A program made the translations under genes and the position numbers. Positions 13,487 through 22,487 of a DNA stretch of 57,096 nucleotides are shown here, one piece after another. This DNA is from Minwuia sp. (GTDB lineage: Bacteria > Pseudomonadota > Alphaproteobacteria > Minwuiales > Minwuiaceae), in NCBI GenBank assembly GCA_029213165.1, contig JARGNO010000008.1, forward strand, positions 1 through 57,096. The letters are read 5' to 3'. Position 1 is the stretch's first letter. Every line of letters begins with the position of its first letter. The notes beneath the pieces are model-generated. The model had not been told where the DNA came from and made no database searches. It saw nothing but the letters and a program-made list of their open reading frames with translations.

Positions 13487-13518
13487 TTGCGCATTCTTTT
13501 TGCCTGAAAAATGCGCAA
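13487..13518. promoter_or_regulatory. 9-base inverted repeat upstream of glnB
   Basis: TTGCGCATT (13487-13495) and AATGCGCAA (13510-13518) are perfect inverted copies separated by 14 bases. They sit about 60-105 bases upstream of the sigma-54-like promoter, a plausible distance for an enhancer site. They do not match the NtrC consensus closely, so the role is open. The rest of 13343-13545 shows no coding sequence. Confidence 0.4.
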
Positions 13519-13545
13519 CATGCCCGACATTTGGGCAAATCGACC

Positions 13546-13873
13546 TGGACCTCGCCGGCGCGAGGCACCGACGGGCTTCATTTCGCATGAGGTGATCACT
13601 TCGATCCCGCAAAATTGAACAGCCATGATCTGGGTCCGTTCGACACGGTGCCCGTGGGCGACTACGTGAAGGGTGAAAGTCCCTTCGGCCTGCGTGATGC
13701 GGTGGGGCAGGTATTCGGATGGACGGCGACAGTGGCCGGGAGTGGCAGAAGCATCGTGAGGGGTTGGATCCTGGGATGACAGCGGATGCGGAGTCTGCCG
13801 CCCTGCTGCATGTCATGGCCGCCCCGACGATCTGAAGCATGTTCTGATCGGTTTCCGACTGGCACGGGAGTGA
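13546..13873 (+). pseudogene. remnant of a formylglycine-generating-enzyme/SUMF-family gene
   Basis: About 109 codons of the C-terminal half of an FGE-sulfatase (SUMF1/EgtB-like) domain can be read on the plus strand. In frame from 13546 the text gives ARGTDG, then TGA at 13588-13590 where the family has the Trp of FPWGD, then GDHFDPAKLNSHDLGPFD, TVPVGDYVKGESPFGLRDAV, GQVFGWTAT and SIVRG. One extra T at 13764/13765 shifts the frame; it continues as GSWDDSGCGVCRPAACHG and IGFRLARE, stopping at 13871-13873. The N-terminal half is missing. Its end lies five bases before the next gene, so the two were probably once an operon. Confidence 0.72.
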
Positions 13874-13878
13874 GCGGA

Positions 13879-14694
13879 ATGAGTCAGGAAAAGCCGGACG
13901 CAAGGAAGTCCGAGAGTGCCCCGGGGTTGAGCGATCTCTGGCTCGGAGAGGTTGCCGACGCGGAAGTCGATCTGATGCTCGACCCGGCGCGTCTGCTGGC
14001 GGGCTGTGATCGTGATCAGCTGGAACGGATGCTGGCAGCCGCGGATGAATTGCTGAACGTCTATCGCGTGATCGCCAAGACGGAAGACAATATCGTCGGC
14101 CTGCTGCTGAAGCAGTCGGAGACGTTCTACGAATGGGACCACTATCCACAGGGCGATGTCTACGACCCTGAGAGCCACAGCCAGTACTACTATCATGCCC
14201 ATCGGGGCGCGACGGGGGAGCACGGGCACTTTCACACCTTCATGCGCGCGAAGGGGATGTCACCTGACGTGCGTCCCCTGCCGCTGGAGCGGGAGGAGCC
14301 CTGGCCGGCAGGCAATGATGCGCTGGCGCACCTGGTTGCGGTTTCGATGAACGCTTTCGGCGTGCCGACACATCTGTTCAGCACCAACCGCTGGGTTACT
14401 GGTGAAACCCTCTACAGCGCCCATGATGTGATCGCGATGCTCGACCGGTTCGAGATGGATCTGATCTGGCCGGAGTGGCCAGTCAATCGCTGGCTCAGCG
14501 CGATGATGATCCTGTTTCGCCCGCAGGTGGAGGCGCTGCTGCATCGCCGCGATGCCGTGATCTGCGACCGCCTGCAGAACTCTGACGGCACAGATGTGCT
14601 GGAGGACAGGGAACTGGAGATCACGGGCCTAACCACGATCGATGCCGATCAGCAGATTGCAGCCATACGTACAATGCTTGGCCGGGCTTCCTGA
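13879..14694 (+). CDS. uncharacterised protein (possibly DUF6969 family)
   Basis: A 271-residue soluble protein with no signal peptide or membrane segment. It begins with a GGGAG ribosome site eight bases before the ATG at 13879. The middle is rich in His, Tyr and acidic residues: YEWDHYPQGDVYD, SHSQYYYHAHRG and GEHGHFHTFMR. This suggests a metal- or ligand-binding site. A second conserved-looking stretch is FGVPTHLFSTNRWVTGETLY. I recall similar HGHFHTF proteins filed as DUF6969 but cannot confirm it. It directly follows the decayed FGE-like gene and precedes the unassigned pair at 14767-17297. Confidence 0.8.
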   Translation: MSQEKPDARKSESAPGLSDLWLGEVADAEVDLMLDPARLLAGCDRDQLERMLAAADELLNVYRVIAKTEDNIVGLLLKQSETFYEWDHYPQGDVYDPESHSQYYYHAHRGATGEHGHFHTFMRAKGMSPDVRPLPLEREEPWPAGNDALAHLVAVSMNAFGVPTHLFSTNRWVTGETLYSAHDVIAMLDRFEMDLIWPEWPVNRWLSAMMILFRPQVEALLHRRDAVICDRLQNSDGTDVLEDRELEITGLTTIDADQQIAAIRTMLGRAS

Positions 14695-14766
14695 CGGTTA
14701 AGCCATTTTTTGCCATTGCCACCTAGCCTTTGCCCGCCTGCACGTATCTGTGCGGGAGCAGGACCG

Positions 14767-15978
14767 GTGAGGGCAGAAGTGGCGACAGAACAGACGGCAT
14801 CGGCGGCTGCGAACAGGGGCAGGGGTGGCGCGGATGCGTCGACGCCTGCGGCCCGCAAGGCCGCTCATGCCCGACGCAGCCACTATGAGCCCAGCACCTT
14901 CCTTGAACGGGGAACGGTCATCCCGTTCACAACCACGGCCCTGGCGCAGTGCCGGGTGCGGCTGGACGAGCGGGAGCGGCTGGAAGTTGTCCTGCCCGGA
15001 TTCTCCGGCAGCAAGGGCATCTATGTCACCGCCTTCTCCAGCCTGCCGGAGATCACGACTCTTTCTGTCCATGACCGCACGTTGACCGAGATCGTCGGGA
15101 AGGAGAAGGCCGTCACGCCAACCGCGATCCGCCACTGCTGGCTGGAACTGGCGACCACCGGTATTGGTGGGCAGGCGCTGGCCGAACAGGCGCGCGAAGA
15201 ACTGACCCAGGCCGCCGAAGTCCAGGTCGCCACCCGGATCATGTTGTTGCTCGACACTGTCCGTCGTGGCGGCGGTGAGATCGGACCGGAACTGATCGCC
15301 TCGATCGGATCGTCGGAGGGCCGGAACACGGTCAGCACCATGCTGGGGGGAGCAGCGTCCCGCGCGAACATCACCGCCATTGCCATTGATCAGCATATCG
15401 AGGAGATGGCCGCGATGCTGGGCACGCTGGGACTGCGGTCACTGCCCGAACCGGGAAGGCTGCGGCATCTGCACACGCGGATGCAGGAGTTCTCTCATGC
15501 CATTGACAACTGGGGCCGCACCACCGTTTCCGATCTGGCGCATATCGGTCGCTTCGCTGCCATGTCAGCAGAGCATTCCGCAGGTATTGCCGGGCGGGCC
15601 ATTGCCGAAGTCGACCGCACGCTGGCCGACCCGATCCGCCTGATGGCGCGCTGGGATTCCGGTCGCGAAGTGCTGCGCAGCCATCTGCTGCGGATCGCAT
15701 GGCTGCTGGATGGCTGGGATTATGTCCTGCGCATCTGGGACGACGCCATTGCCGAAAGGATGGCCATTGATGTCGCGGCCAGGGAGATTGGCAGGATCAT
15801 TCCCATTGTGCCGGCACGGGAGGTTGATGCAGGTGCCGGACAGCGTTCGGTAGAGTTGTTCAGGGAGTATCGCAGCCGGGTCCGGGTCTACGAGGACTGG
15901 TTGAGCGGTGATCTGGACGAGGATCTGCTGGCAAGGCCGGGGCCCCTGACGACAGCACGGGGGAGGGATCACAAATGA
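14767..15978 (+). CDS. uncharacterised protein, first of an overlapping pair
   Basis: 403 residues from a GTG at 14767, chosen because GGGAG lies eight bases upstream; an earlier in-frame ATG at 14710 gives a low-complexity extension. I do not recognise the family. An N-terminal Ala/Arg-rich stretch (about 1-45) is followed by EPSTFLERGTVIPFTTTALA, a probable beta-rich region to about residue 115, then a long mainly helical part. No signal peptide, membrane segment or nucleotide-binding motif is evident. Codon usage looks like its neighbours. It overlaps the next gene by four bases (ATGA), so the two products probably act together. Confidence 0.82.
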   Translation: MRAEVATEQTASAAANRGRGGADASTPAARKAAHARRSHYEPSTFLERGTVIPFTTTALAQCRVRLDERERLEVVLPGFSGSKGIYVTAFSSLPEITTLSVHDRTLTEIVGKEKAVTPTAIRHCWLELATTGIGGQALAEQAREELTQAAEVQVATRIMLLLDTVRRGGGEIGPELIASIGSSEGRNTVSTMLGGAASRANITAIAIDQHIEEMAAMLGTLGLRSLPEPGRLRHLHTRMQEFSHAIDNWGRTTVSDLAHIGRFAAMSAEHSAGIAGRAIAEVDRTLADPIRLMARWDSGREVLRSHLLRIAWLLDGWDYVLRIWDDAIAERMAIDVAAREIGRIIPIVPAREVDAGAGQRSVELFREYRSRVRVYEDWLSGDLDEDLLARPGPLTTARGRDHK

Positions 15979-17297
15979 TCGGGACCGTTTCGCGTGAGGA
16001 GCTCGAACAGCGTCTGTTTGCCTTGCAGCCGGATCAGTTCCTGGAGCTCTACCGGCTCTATGAGAAACTCGGCAACAAGGCGGATGTGCAGCCGGAGATG
16101 TCGATCCTGAGGCGCAGACTGGTAAGGATGCGTCCGATGCGGGCGCTGACGTTCTCGCGGCTGCTCTGCCAGCCCTTCGAGGGGTTTCTTGTCGATGATG
16201 TGACCGGTGATGCCGGTCTGATCATGCGCCGGTCCTGTACGCCGGTTGCCCGACTCGTGAGACGGAAACTGTCACCGGAGATGCTCCAGCGATTCGAGCA
16301 GCGCCTGGCGCATCTCAACCAGCGGCCAGAGGACAGGGCAGGCCAGATCCTGCTCGGGCGGGAGATATGGAAGGCGGCTGCTGTCGCCCTGAAAGAGGTG
16401 CGGTGCGGCCCTGCGCGCGCACCCGAAGACCTGCGGCGGCGACTTGGGCTGATCACCGGTTGTCTGGAAATCGGCGAAGCCATGGTGAGCCTGTCGCGCG
16501 GCATCCCGGAAGGCCGCGTCGATGCACTTGATCACAGCGGACAGAAACTGCTGGTCAAGTTGCTGCGCGGATTGGCGCATGACCGAGCCGGTCACGCCCG
16601 CTATCTGATGGCGTTGCTGACCCGGCGTCTCGAAAATCCGGCCAGTGTCATCGGGATGCTGGCAAAGGACGACCGCAACCTGCCGGGGGCGACACGCCAG
16701 AACCTGATCCGCGTCATTCGCGGAGAGATCGAGAACAGTATCGGCGCAAGTGCTGCCGAACTCGTCGACGGAAAGCCTGGAGCACGGGAAAGCGTGCATC
16801 GGGCGGAACGGCTGCTGGACCGGCTGGGCCAGATCAAGGAATCCGGCGTGGCAAGCCCGGCGACCGACAAGGCCGCCCGCCACATCGCGGATTCCCTTGG
16901 CAGGATCGGGAAGCTGGTCAGTGTGGAGGACCTGGAACGGGACCGCCAAGCACAGATCCAGCAGCATCTGCCCGTCGAGCTGAGTGCCGGGTTGGAACAT
17001 GCCGAGACCTACCGTGAACTGGAAAGCGAGATCGACAACGTTATCCGGCTGGGCAACCGGATCGACCAGCTGGGTATCGACAATCCCCTGAGACAACGCC
17101 GCGACAGGCTCCGCCGGGATATCGAGGAACGGCGATCCGAGCTGATGCGGCGTCTCCCCGACACACCTGCCGTACCGGAGGCGCAGGCGATTGCACGTGC
17201 GGGACTCTATGGCCTGGTGCGGATGGTGGAGATGCTGGACGGCCCGAAGGCGGCAGAGATCATGCGGCGGGAAGGGGATCGCCTGCTTGGCGGTTGA
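15975..17297 (+). CDS. uncharacterised helical protein, second of an overlapping pair
   Basis: 440 residues starting at an ATG that overlaps the upstream stop. I do not recognise the family. The protein is Arg/Leu/Glu-rich and almost entirely helical by composition, with a likely coiled coil around residues 335-395 (ELESEIDNVIRLGNRIDQLG and the Arg/Glu-rich stretch after it). There is no signal peptide, membrane span or obvious catalytic motif. The strict overlap with 14767-15978 and the downstream cell-wall genes are the only context. A scaffold or regulatory role is a guess. Confidence 0.82.
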   Translation: MIGTVSREELEQRLFALQPDQFLELYRLYEKLGNKADVQPEMSILRRRLVRMRPMRALTFSRLLCQPFEGFLVDDVTGDAGLIMRRSCTPVARLVRRKLSPEMLQRFEQRLAHLNQRPEDRAGQILLGREIWKAAAVALKEVRCGPARAPEDLRRRLGLITGCLEIGEAMVSLSRGIPEGRVDALDHSGQKLLVKLLRGLAHDRAGHARYLMALLTRRLENPASVIGMLAKDDRNLPGATRQNLIRVIRGEIENSIGASAAELVDGKPGARESVHRAERLLDRLGQIKESGVASPATDKAARHIADSLGRIGKLVSVEDLERDRQAQIQQHLPVELSAGLEHAETYRELESEIDNVIRLGNRIDQLGIDNPLRQRRDRLRRDIEERRSELMRRLPDTPAVPEAQAIARAGLYGLVRMVEMLDGPKAAEIMRREGDRLLGG

Positions 17298-17388
17298 GCG
17301 GCCGTCTGTTGCGTCCGCGGTCACCGGTGCGTGACTTTCCGAATCATTGCCGGACCGGGATGATGATCCCGAACTGGTTCAGGGGTGA

Positions 17389-18414
17389 ATGATGCGTTGG
17401 TCTGCTGTCTTCTTCGGTCTCGCCATGGCGTTGACCCTGCCCCTGGCTGTGGCTGAAGCCCAGGAAACCCCGCCGCCCTTCGATGCCTGGCTGGAGGGGG
17501 TCCGGAAGGAAGCGCGCGAGAAGGGGATCGGCGAAGAGACGATCAGCGTCGCTCTTACCGGCATCGAGCCTGTGCGGCGCGTGGTGCAGCGCGACCGCAA
17601 CCAGTCCGAATTCAAGCTGACATTCCAGATCTACCGCGACCGGCTGCTGACACCCACCAATATCAAGGTAGGGCGCGGCAAGCTGGAAAAGCACCAGACA
17701 CTGCTCGAGCAGATCGCAGCGGAATACGGCGTGCAGCCGAGATTCATCCTCGCCATCTGGGGCATGGAAACCCGGTATGGCGCGGTGAAGCCGACCATGC
17801 CCGTCGTGCCTGCGGTTGCGACCCTCGCCTATGACCGGCGGCGCTCCAGCTATTTCAGGCGGGAACTGTTTCAGGCCCTGCTGATGATCGACAAGGGGCT
17901 GATTTCCCATTCCGAGATGCTGGGGTCGTGGGCCGGTGCCATGGGACAGCCGCAGTTCATGCCCTCCAGCTACATGGCCTATGCCCGGGATCATGACGGG
18001 GACGGGCGGCGCGATATCTGGTCGAACGAGGCGGACGTGTTCGCGTCCATCGCCAACTACCTTGCCAGGCATGGCTGGAATGATGACCAGACCTGGGGCC
18101 GGGAAGTGAAATTGCCTGGCGGCGCGGCATTCCGTTCGGCCATACCCGCGCCCCGCTCCGGTTCCGGCTGCCGGGCCATCGACGGCATGTCCGGTGCCAT
18201 TGGTCTGGCCGACTGGCAGGCCCTGGGTGTGCGGCGCGCGGACGGGTCTGACCTGCCTGCCCGAAACCTTCCCGCGTCACTGGTCGAACCGGATGGTGCG
18301 GACGGTAAGGCCTTTCTGGTCTACCGGAACTATCATTCGATCCTGCGCTATAACTGCGCGCACCTTTACGGGCTCGCCGTCTCGCAGCTTGCCGATGCCA
18401 TAGGCCGCAGATAG
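17389..18414 (+). CDS. lytic murein transglycosylase, MltB family
   Basis: Cleaves the MurNAc-GlcNAc bond of peptidoglycan to give anhydro-MurNAc ends. The 341-residue protein has an N-terminal signal peptide cleaved near AVAEAQE. There is no lipobox, so it is probably soluble and periplasmic. The catalytic Glu is in IWGMETRYG near residue 126, followed by SWAGAMGQPQFMPSSY and GDGRRDIW. The start is ATGATG at 17389/17392; AGGGG upstream gives better spacing for the second ATG. RlpA follows 39 bases on, giving two glycan-strand-cutting enzymes in a row. Confidence 0.92.
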   Translation: MMRWSAVFFGLAMALTLPLAVAEAQETPPPFDAWLEGVRKEAREKGIGEETISVALTGIEPVRRVVQRDRNQSEFKLTFQIYRDRLLTPTNIKVGRGKLEKHQTLLEQIAAEYGVQPRFILAIWGMETRYGAVKPTMPVVPAVATLAYDRRRSSYFRRELFQALLMIDKGLISHSEMLGSWAGAMGQPQFMPSSYMAYARDHDGDGRRDIWSNEADVFASIANYLARHGWNDDQTWGREVKLPGGAAFRSAIPAPRSGSGCRAIDGMSGAIGLADWQALGVRRADGSDLPARNLPASLVEPDGADGKAFLVYRNYHSILRYNCAHLYGLAVSQLADAIGRR

Positions 18415-18453
18415 ACTGGCCGAATCACACGGGCGAGCCTTGGAGCGACGAAA

Positions 18454-19455
18454 ATGGGAAGCCACCAGGCAGCGATACTCCGGTGGCTCGCTGCCGCCAT
18501 CGTTCCGGTCCTACTTTTCGTGCTCGGGGGCTGTGCCGAGACCACCCTGGCGATCCATGGTGCGAAACAGCTTGCGCAATCGGATCTTTCCGGCACTACC
18601 AAGCGCCAGATCGATTCGGCGAAGGTACGTCGTGCCAGCCTGCGCCCCTATCAGATCAAGGGTGTCTGGTACTACCCGTCCGAGATGCCCGACTATGACG
18701 AGACCGGAATTGCATCCTGGTACGGTGACCCGTTCCACGGTCGTGCCACGGCGAGCGGCGAGATCTACGACAAGCGGATCGTCACGGCAGCGCACAAGAC
18801 CCTGCCTCTGCCCAGCACTGTCCGGGTGACGAACCTGGAGAACGGGCGTGTCCTGACTGTCCGGGTCAATGATCGCGGTCCCTTCGTCAACAGCCGTATC
18901 ATCGACATGTCCCATCGCGGGGCCCAGTTGCTGGGTTTCGAACGTCAGGGCATCGCCCGGGTCAGGGTGGAGGTCGTCGGATCGGACGATGACCGCTTCG
19001 TCCTGCGCCCGGTGACCACACCCAACCGGGAGAAGAAGGCGGTTGCCGCGGCCCCCAGGAAAACAGTCCAGGTTGCCTCCCTGCCGCCGCCGGCCGGCGC
19101 AAATGGCGACGCCGCGTTGAACCAGTCGAAACCGGTGGTGCAGAAGCCGGCGACGAGCAAGCCCCTGACGATTGATGAACCCGCCCAACGCCGCATCGGT
19201 GATGTCCGCGTCGTGCCCACAGCCCCGACAACCCTGTTCGTGCAGGCGGGATCGTTCACCCGTTTCCAGAATGCGGATCGTCTCCGGTCGCGCCTGTCGG
19301 CAGTCGGGCCTGCCTTCATTGATCATGTGCTGGTCGACCAGCGGGATTTCTTCCGGGTCCGGCTGGGGCCGATCGATACAGTTGAACGTGCAGACCAGTT
19401 GCTTGATCTCGCGCTGAATGCCGGGGCGGATGACGCGCGGATCATCGTCGACTAG
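18454..19455 (+). CDS. rlpA: RlpA-family septal ring lytic transglycosylase, lipoprotein
   Basis: A 333-residue lipoprotein: signal peptide with lipobox LGGC near residues 25-28. A double-psi beta-barrel domain spans about residues 85-175 (GIASWYGDPFHGRATASGE, AAHKTLPLPSTVRVTN, VRVNDRGPF) with the catalytic Asp in NDRGPF. A linker leads to a C-terminal SPOR domain (about 260-330: TLFVQAGSFTRFQNADRL, FFRVRLGPI) that binds denuded septal glycan. RlpA separates daughter cells and degrades denuded strands. It precedes the D,D-carboxypeptidase, a usual alphaproteobacterial order. Confidence 0.94.
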   Translation: MGSHQAAILRWLAAAIVPVLLFVLGGCAETTLAIHGAKQLAQSDLSGTTKRQIDSAKVRRASLRPYQIKGVWYYPSEMPDYDETGIASWYGDPFHGRATASGEIYDKRIVTAAHKTLPLPSTVRVTNLENGRVLTVRVNDRGPFVNSRIIDMSHRGAQLLGFERQGIARVRVEVVGSDDDRFVLRPVTTPNREKKAVAAAPRKTVQVASLPPPAGANGDAALNQSKPVVQKPATSKPLTIDEPAQRRIGDVRVVPTAPTTLFVQAGSFTRFQNADRLRSRLSAVGPAFIDHVLVDQRDFFRVRLGPIDTVERADQLLDLALNAGADDARIIVD

Positions 19456-19508
19456 ACTGTCGCCTGCTTCGTTCACCGAAATTCGAAATGCCCCGAGGCC
19501 CATCGCTC

Positions 19509-20645
19509 ATGCCCTTGAGACTGTTGTCCCTTCTGCTGCTTTCCGTACTCGCCCTCGGTTCGCCTTCGCTGGCGGCCGACTTCGAGACCAGGGCCCGGCA
19601 CGCCATTGTCCTGGATTTCGAATCCGGCCAGACGCTGTTCGAGAAGGATGCGGATCAGCCCATTCCAACGGCGTCGATGAGCAAGCTGATGACGATCTAC
19701 ATGCTGCTGGAACGTATCAGCAGCGGCGCACTCAGCCTCGACGACACCTTCCCCGTCAGTGCAAAGGCGTGGAAGAAGGGCGGCTCCAAGATGTTCGTGG
19801 AGGTCGGGAAGCAGGTCCGGGTCGAGGATCTGCTGCGGGGCATCATTGTCCAGTCCGGCAATGACGCCAGCATTGTCGTGGCCGAGGCGCTGGCGGGCAG
19901 CGAGGATGCCTTCGCCGAACAGATGACACGAAGGGCAAGGGAGCTCGGGCTCGAGAACGCCGAACTGCGCAATGCAACCGGCTGGCCCGACCCGGAGCAT
20001 CGCATGAGCGTGCGTGATCTGGCCAAGCTCGCCACGCTGATGATCCGGAATTTCCCGGATTATTACCCGATATTTGCTGAAAAATCCTTCACTTACAGTG
20101 ATATCACACAGCGGAACCGCAACCCGCTGCTGTATCGCAACATCGGCGCTGATGGCCTCAAGACCGGCCATACCGAGAACGCCGGCTATGGTCTGACTGC
20201 CTCCGCCAAGCGCGGCGATCAGCGGCTGGTCATGGTGATTGCGGGTCTCGACAGCTCAAGGGAACGTGGCGACGAGGCAGAGCGTCTTCTCAGTTGGGCG
20301 TTCCGGACCTTCGCGACATACCGGTTGGGCAGTGCCGGTGAACCTGTTTCGGAGGCCGAGGTATGGCTGGGCCAGTCGACGAAGGTGCCCCTGATGCTGG
20401 GTGACGACCTGCTGGTCAGCATGCCCAGGGCTGACCGCGCCCGCATGAAGGTGGAGGCGGTCTATGACGGTCCCGTTCCGGCCCCTGTGTCGAAGGGGCA
20501 GCAGGTCGGTCGTCTGGTGGTGACAGCCAATGGTGCCCGCGTTGCCTCCGCACCGCTGCTGGCGGCTGCGGATGTGGCACCGCTGGGGCCGCTGGGCCGC
20601 ATCGGCGCCGCGCTGGCCCATGTGATCTGGGGTTCGGGTGGCTGA
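19509..20645 (+). CDS. dacC: D-alanyl-D-alanine carboxypeptidase (PBP5/DacC family)
   Basis: Trims the terminal D-Ala from peptidoglycan pentapeptides in the periplasm. The 378-residue protein has a signal peptide ending near LAADFET. The penicillin-binding motifs are SMSK near residues 56-59, SGN, and KTGHT near 220. The C-terminal beta domain (PVSKGQQVGRLVV) is typical of PBP5/6. The ATG at 19509 is preferred to the in-frame ATG seven codons earlier because GAGG lies at a usable distance and the signal peptide starts there. The gene overlaps the GTG of tmk by eight bases. Confidence 0.93.
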   Translation: MPLRLLSLLLLSVLALGSPSLAADFETRARHAIVLDFESGQTLFEKDADQPIPTASMSKLMTIYMLLERISSGALSLDDTFPVSAKAWKKGGSKMFVEVGKQVRVEDLLRGIIVQSGNDASIVVAEALAGSEDAFAEQMTRRARELGLENAELRNATGWPDPEHRMSVRDLAKLATLMIRNFPDYYPIFAEKSFTYSDITQRNRNPLLYRNIGADGLKTGHTENAGYGLTASAKRGDQRLVMVIAGLDSSRERGDEAERLLSWAFRTFATYRLGSAGEPVSEAEVWLGQSTKVPLMLGDDLLVSMPRADRARMKVEAVYDGPVPAPVSKGQQVGRLVVTANGARVASAPLLAAADVAPLGPLGRIGAALAHVIWGSGG

Positions 20646-21306
20646 GACCGCCAGAGACGGTTCGACCCCGCGCGGTTTCTTCATCACGTTCGAGGGCGGG
20701 GAGGGTGTCGGCAAGTCCACGCAGACAAACCTGCTTGCAGGGGCCTTGCGGGACCTTGGCCATACCGTGACCACGACACGTGAACCTGGCGGTACCCCTG
20801 CCGCGGAAACCTTGCGTGGCCTGTTGCTGGATCCGGCGCAGGATCTGGATCCGGTCGAGCAGGTGCTGCTGCTGAATGCCGCCCGGCACAGCCATATGCG
20901 TCAGGTCATCACACCTGCGACCGGCAGGGGAGAGATCGTCATCTGCGACCGCTTCATCGACTCGACCCGGGCTTACCAGGGTGCTGCCGGGGGCCTGGAT
21001 GATGCGGCGCAGCCGGACCTGATCATGGATCTGCACCGCATGGTGATGCAGGGTCGCATGCCCGATCTGACGATCATGCTTGACGCGCCGGTCGGGACCG
21101 GGCTGGACCGCGCTGCCGCCCGGGCCGCTGCCACCGACCGCTTCGAGACCGCACAGCGCGTGTTTCACGAGAACCTGCGGCAGGGTTTCCTCGACATTGC
21201 CGCCCGCGAGCCCGACCGCTGTCATGTGGTGGCCGCCACCGGTCCCGCAGAGGCCATTGCCGCGCAGATACTCGGGATCGTCCTGCAGAGGCTGGCACGC
21301 CCATGA
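20638..21306 (+). CDS. tmk: thymidylate kinase
   Basis: Phosphorylates dTMP to dTDP for DNA synthesis. 222 residues with P-loop FEGGEGVGKSTQ near residue 18, TREPGGTPAAE, the DR motif CDRFIDSTRAYQG near 103, and a lid region with ADRFE-like TDRFE. It starts at a GTG inside the end of dacC and its stop overlaps the holB ATG, so translation of the three is coupled. The tmk-holB pairing is common across bacteria. Confidence 0.96.
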   Translation: MAETARDGSTPRGFFITFEGGEGVGKSTQTNLLAGALRDLGHTVTTTREPGGTPAAETLRGLLLDPAQDLDPVEQVLLLNAARHSHMRQVITPATGRGEIVICDRFIDSTRAYQGAAGGLDDAAQPDLIMDLHRMVMQGRMPDLTIMLDAPVGTGLDRAAARAAATDRFETAQRVFHENLRQGFLDIAAREPDRCHVVAATGPAEAIAAQILGIVLQRLARP

Positions 21307-22418
21307 GCGATGATGCCACACGCCCCGCACCGGATGAGATATCGGAGGACCTGCACCCCGCCCTGACAACGCGTGTCCATGGCCATGCAGAAGCCTGGGA
21401 CACGCTGGCGGAGGCCGCCGCCGGAACCGGGCTGCACCATGCCTGGTTGCTGACCGGCACGGCCGGTACGGGCAAGGCCACGCTGGCCTACCATTTTGCC
21501 CGCAGTCTGCTGTCAGGTGAGGCCGGTGGCGGGTTGTTCGGCGCATCGGCACCGACGCTGCATGCGGATGCCGATGATCCGCTGTTCATTCAGGTTGCAA
21601 GCGGCGCCCATCCCAACCTCACGATCCTGCGTCGGGCCTGGAACCATGAACGGAAGCGATACTTCACGGAAATCCGTGTTGATGATGTGCGCCGCCTGAC
21701 CTCCTTCCTGGGGCAACGCGCCAATCTGAAGACCCGTCGGGTCGTTCTGATCGATGCTGCTGACGACATGAACCGCAATGCAGCCAATGCCTTGCTGAAG
21801 CCTCTTGAGGAACCACCTGCAGACACGATCTTCATCCTGGTTTGTCATGCGCCTGGCAGTCTGCTGCCGACGATCCGATCACGTTGTCGCCGCCTTTCCC
21901 TCGGGGATCTGACACGGGATCAGGCATTGGCTGTCATGGCGGACGCAAAGCCGGAGATCGGGGAGGGCACTGCGTCGCTGCTGCTGCAGCTTGCCAACGG
22001 CTCGCCCGGCCAGGCGCTACGGCTCGAAGTGGCGGGCGGCGAGGCGCTCTATCAACAACTTCTGGCCGCCCTGGTCTCGGCACCGCGCATGGATCGGGCG
22101 GCGGCGCAGAAGCTGGGGGACATGGTCGCCAGGGCCGGTGCGGGAGAGATGGCCTTCGGGCTGCTGATGGATCTGCTGGACGGATTCCTGAAACGGCTGG
22201 TTCAGGCACCGTTTCAGGACCTTGCGGCCAGCCAGCCGGAGCGGGAACTGATGCAGCGCCTGACCCGGGGCAGTCTTGATCAATGGTTCGAGGTATGGGA
22301 CAAACTCGCGCGGCTCAGGGAGCGTACCGGAGCCGTCAATCTGAACCGCAAGGCTGTGACCCTGTCGATCCTCTCGGATTTCGAGGAAGCGGCCCGGGTC
22401 AGCACGGGCGCGCGATAG
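21303..22418 (+). CDS. holB: DNA polymerase III subunit delta' (HolB)
   Basis: The delta' subunit of the clamp loader, which helps load the beta clamp. 371 residues with an AAA+ core: HAWLLTGTAGTGKATLAYHF near residues 48-66, LIDAADDMNRNAANALLKPL, EEPPADTIFILVCH and the SRCRRL arginine-finger (SRC) motif. The P-loop is somewhat relaxed (GTAGTGKATL), in line with the non-ATPase role of delta'. It overlaps tmk by four bases and is followed by metG after 69 bases. Confidence 0.94.
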   Translation: MSDDATRPAPDEISEDLHPALTTRVHGHAEAWDTLAEAAAGTGLHHAWLLTGTAGTGKATLAYHFARSLLSGEAGGGLFGASAPTLHADADDPLFIQVASGAHPNLTILRRAWNHERKRYFTEIRVDDVRRLTSFLGQRANLKTRRVVLIDAADDMNRNAANALLKPLEEPPADTIFILVCHAPGSLLPTIRSRCRRLSLGDLTRDQALAVMADAKPEIGEGTASLLLQLANGSPGQALRLEVAGGEALYQQLLAALVSAPRMDRAAAQKLGDMVARAGAGEMAFGLLMDLLDGFLKRLVQAPFQDLAASQPERELMQRLTRGSLDQWFEVWDKLARLRERTGAVNLNRKAVTLSILSDFEEAARVSTGAR

Positions 22419-22487
22419 CGGCTGAGCGGTCTCAAGACCTGTATTTGGACGAACAGGGCGTCGGGCGACGCCGATCGGGAGAGACGG

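Noticed and set aside
13521-13537. TGCCC-GACATTT-GGGCA inverted repeat as a second regulatory dyad
   Set aside because: Only five paired bases, common by chance at this GC content, and it sits at the edge of the pseudogene.
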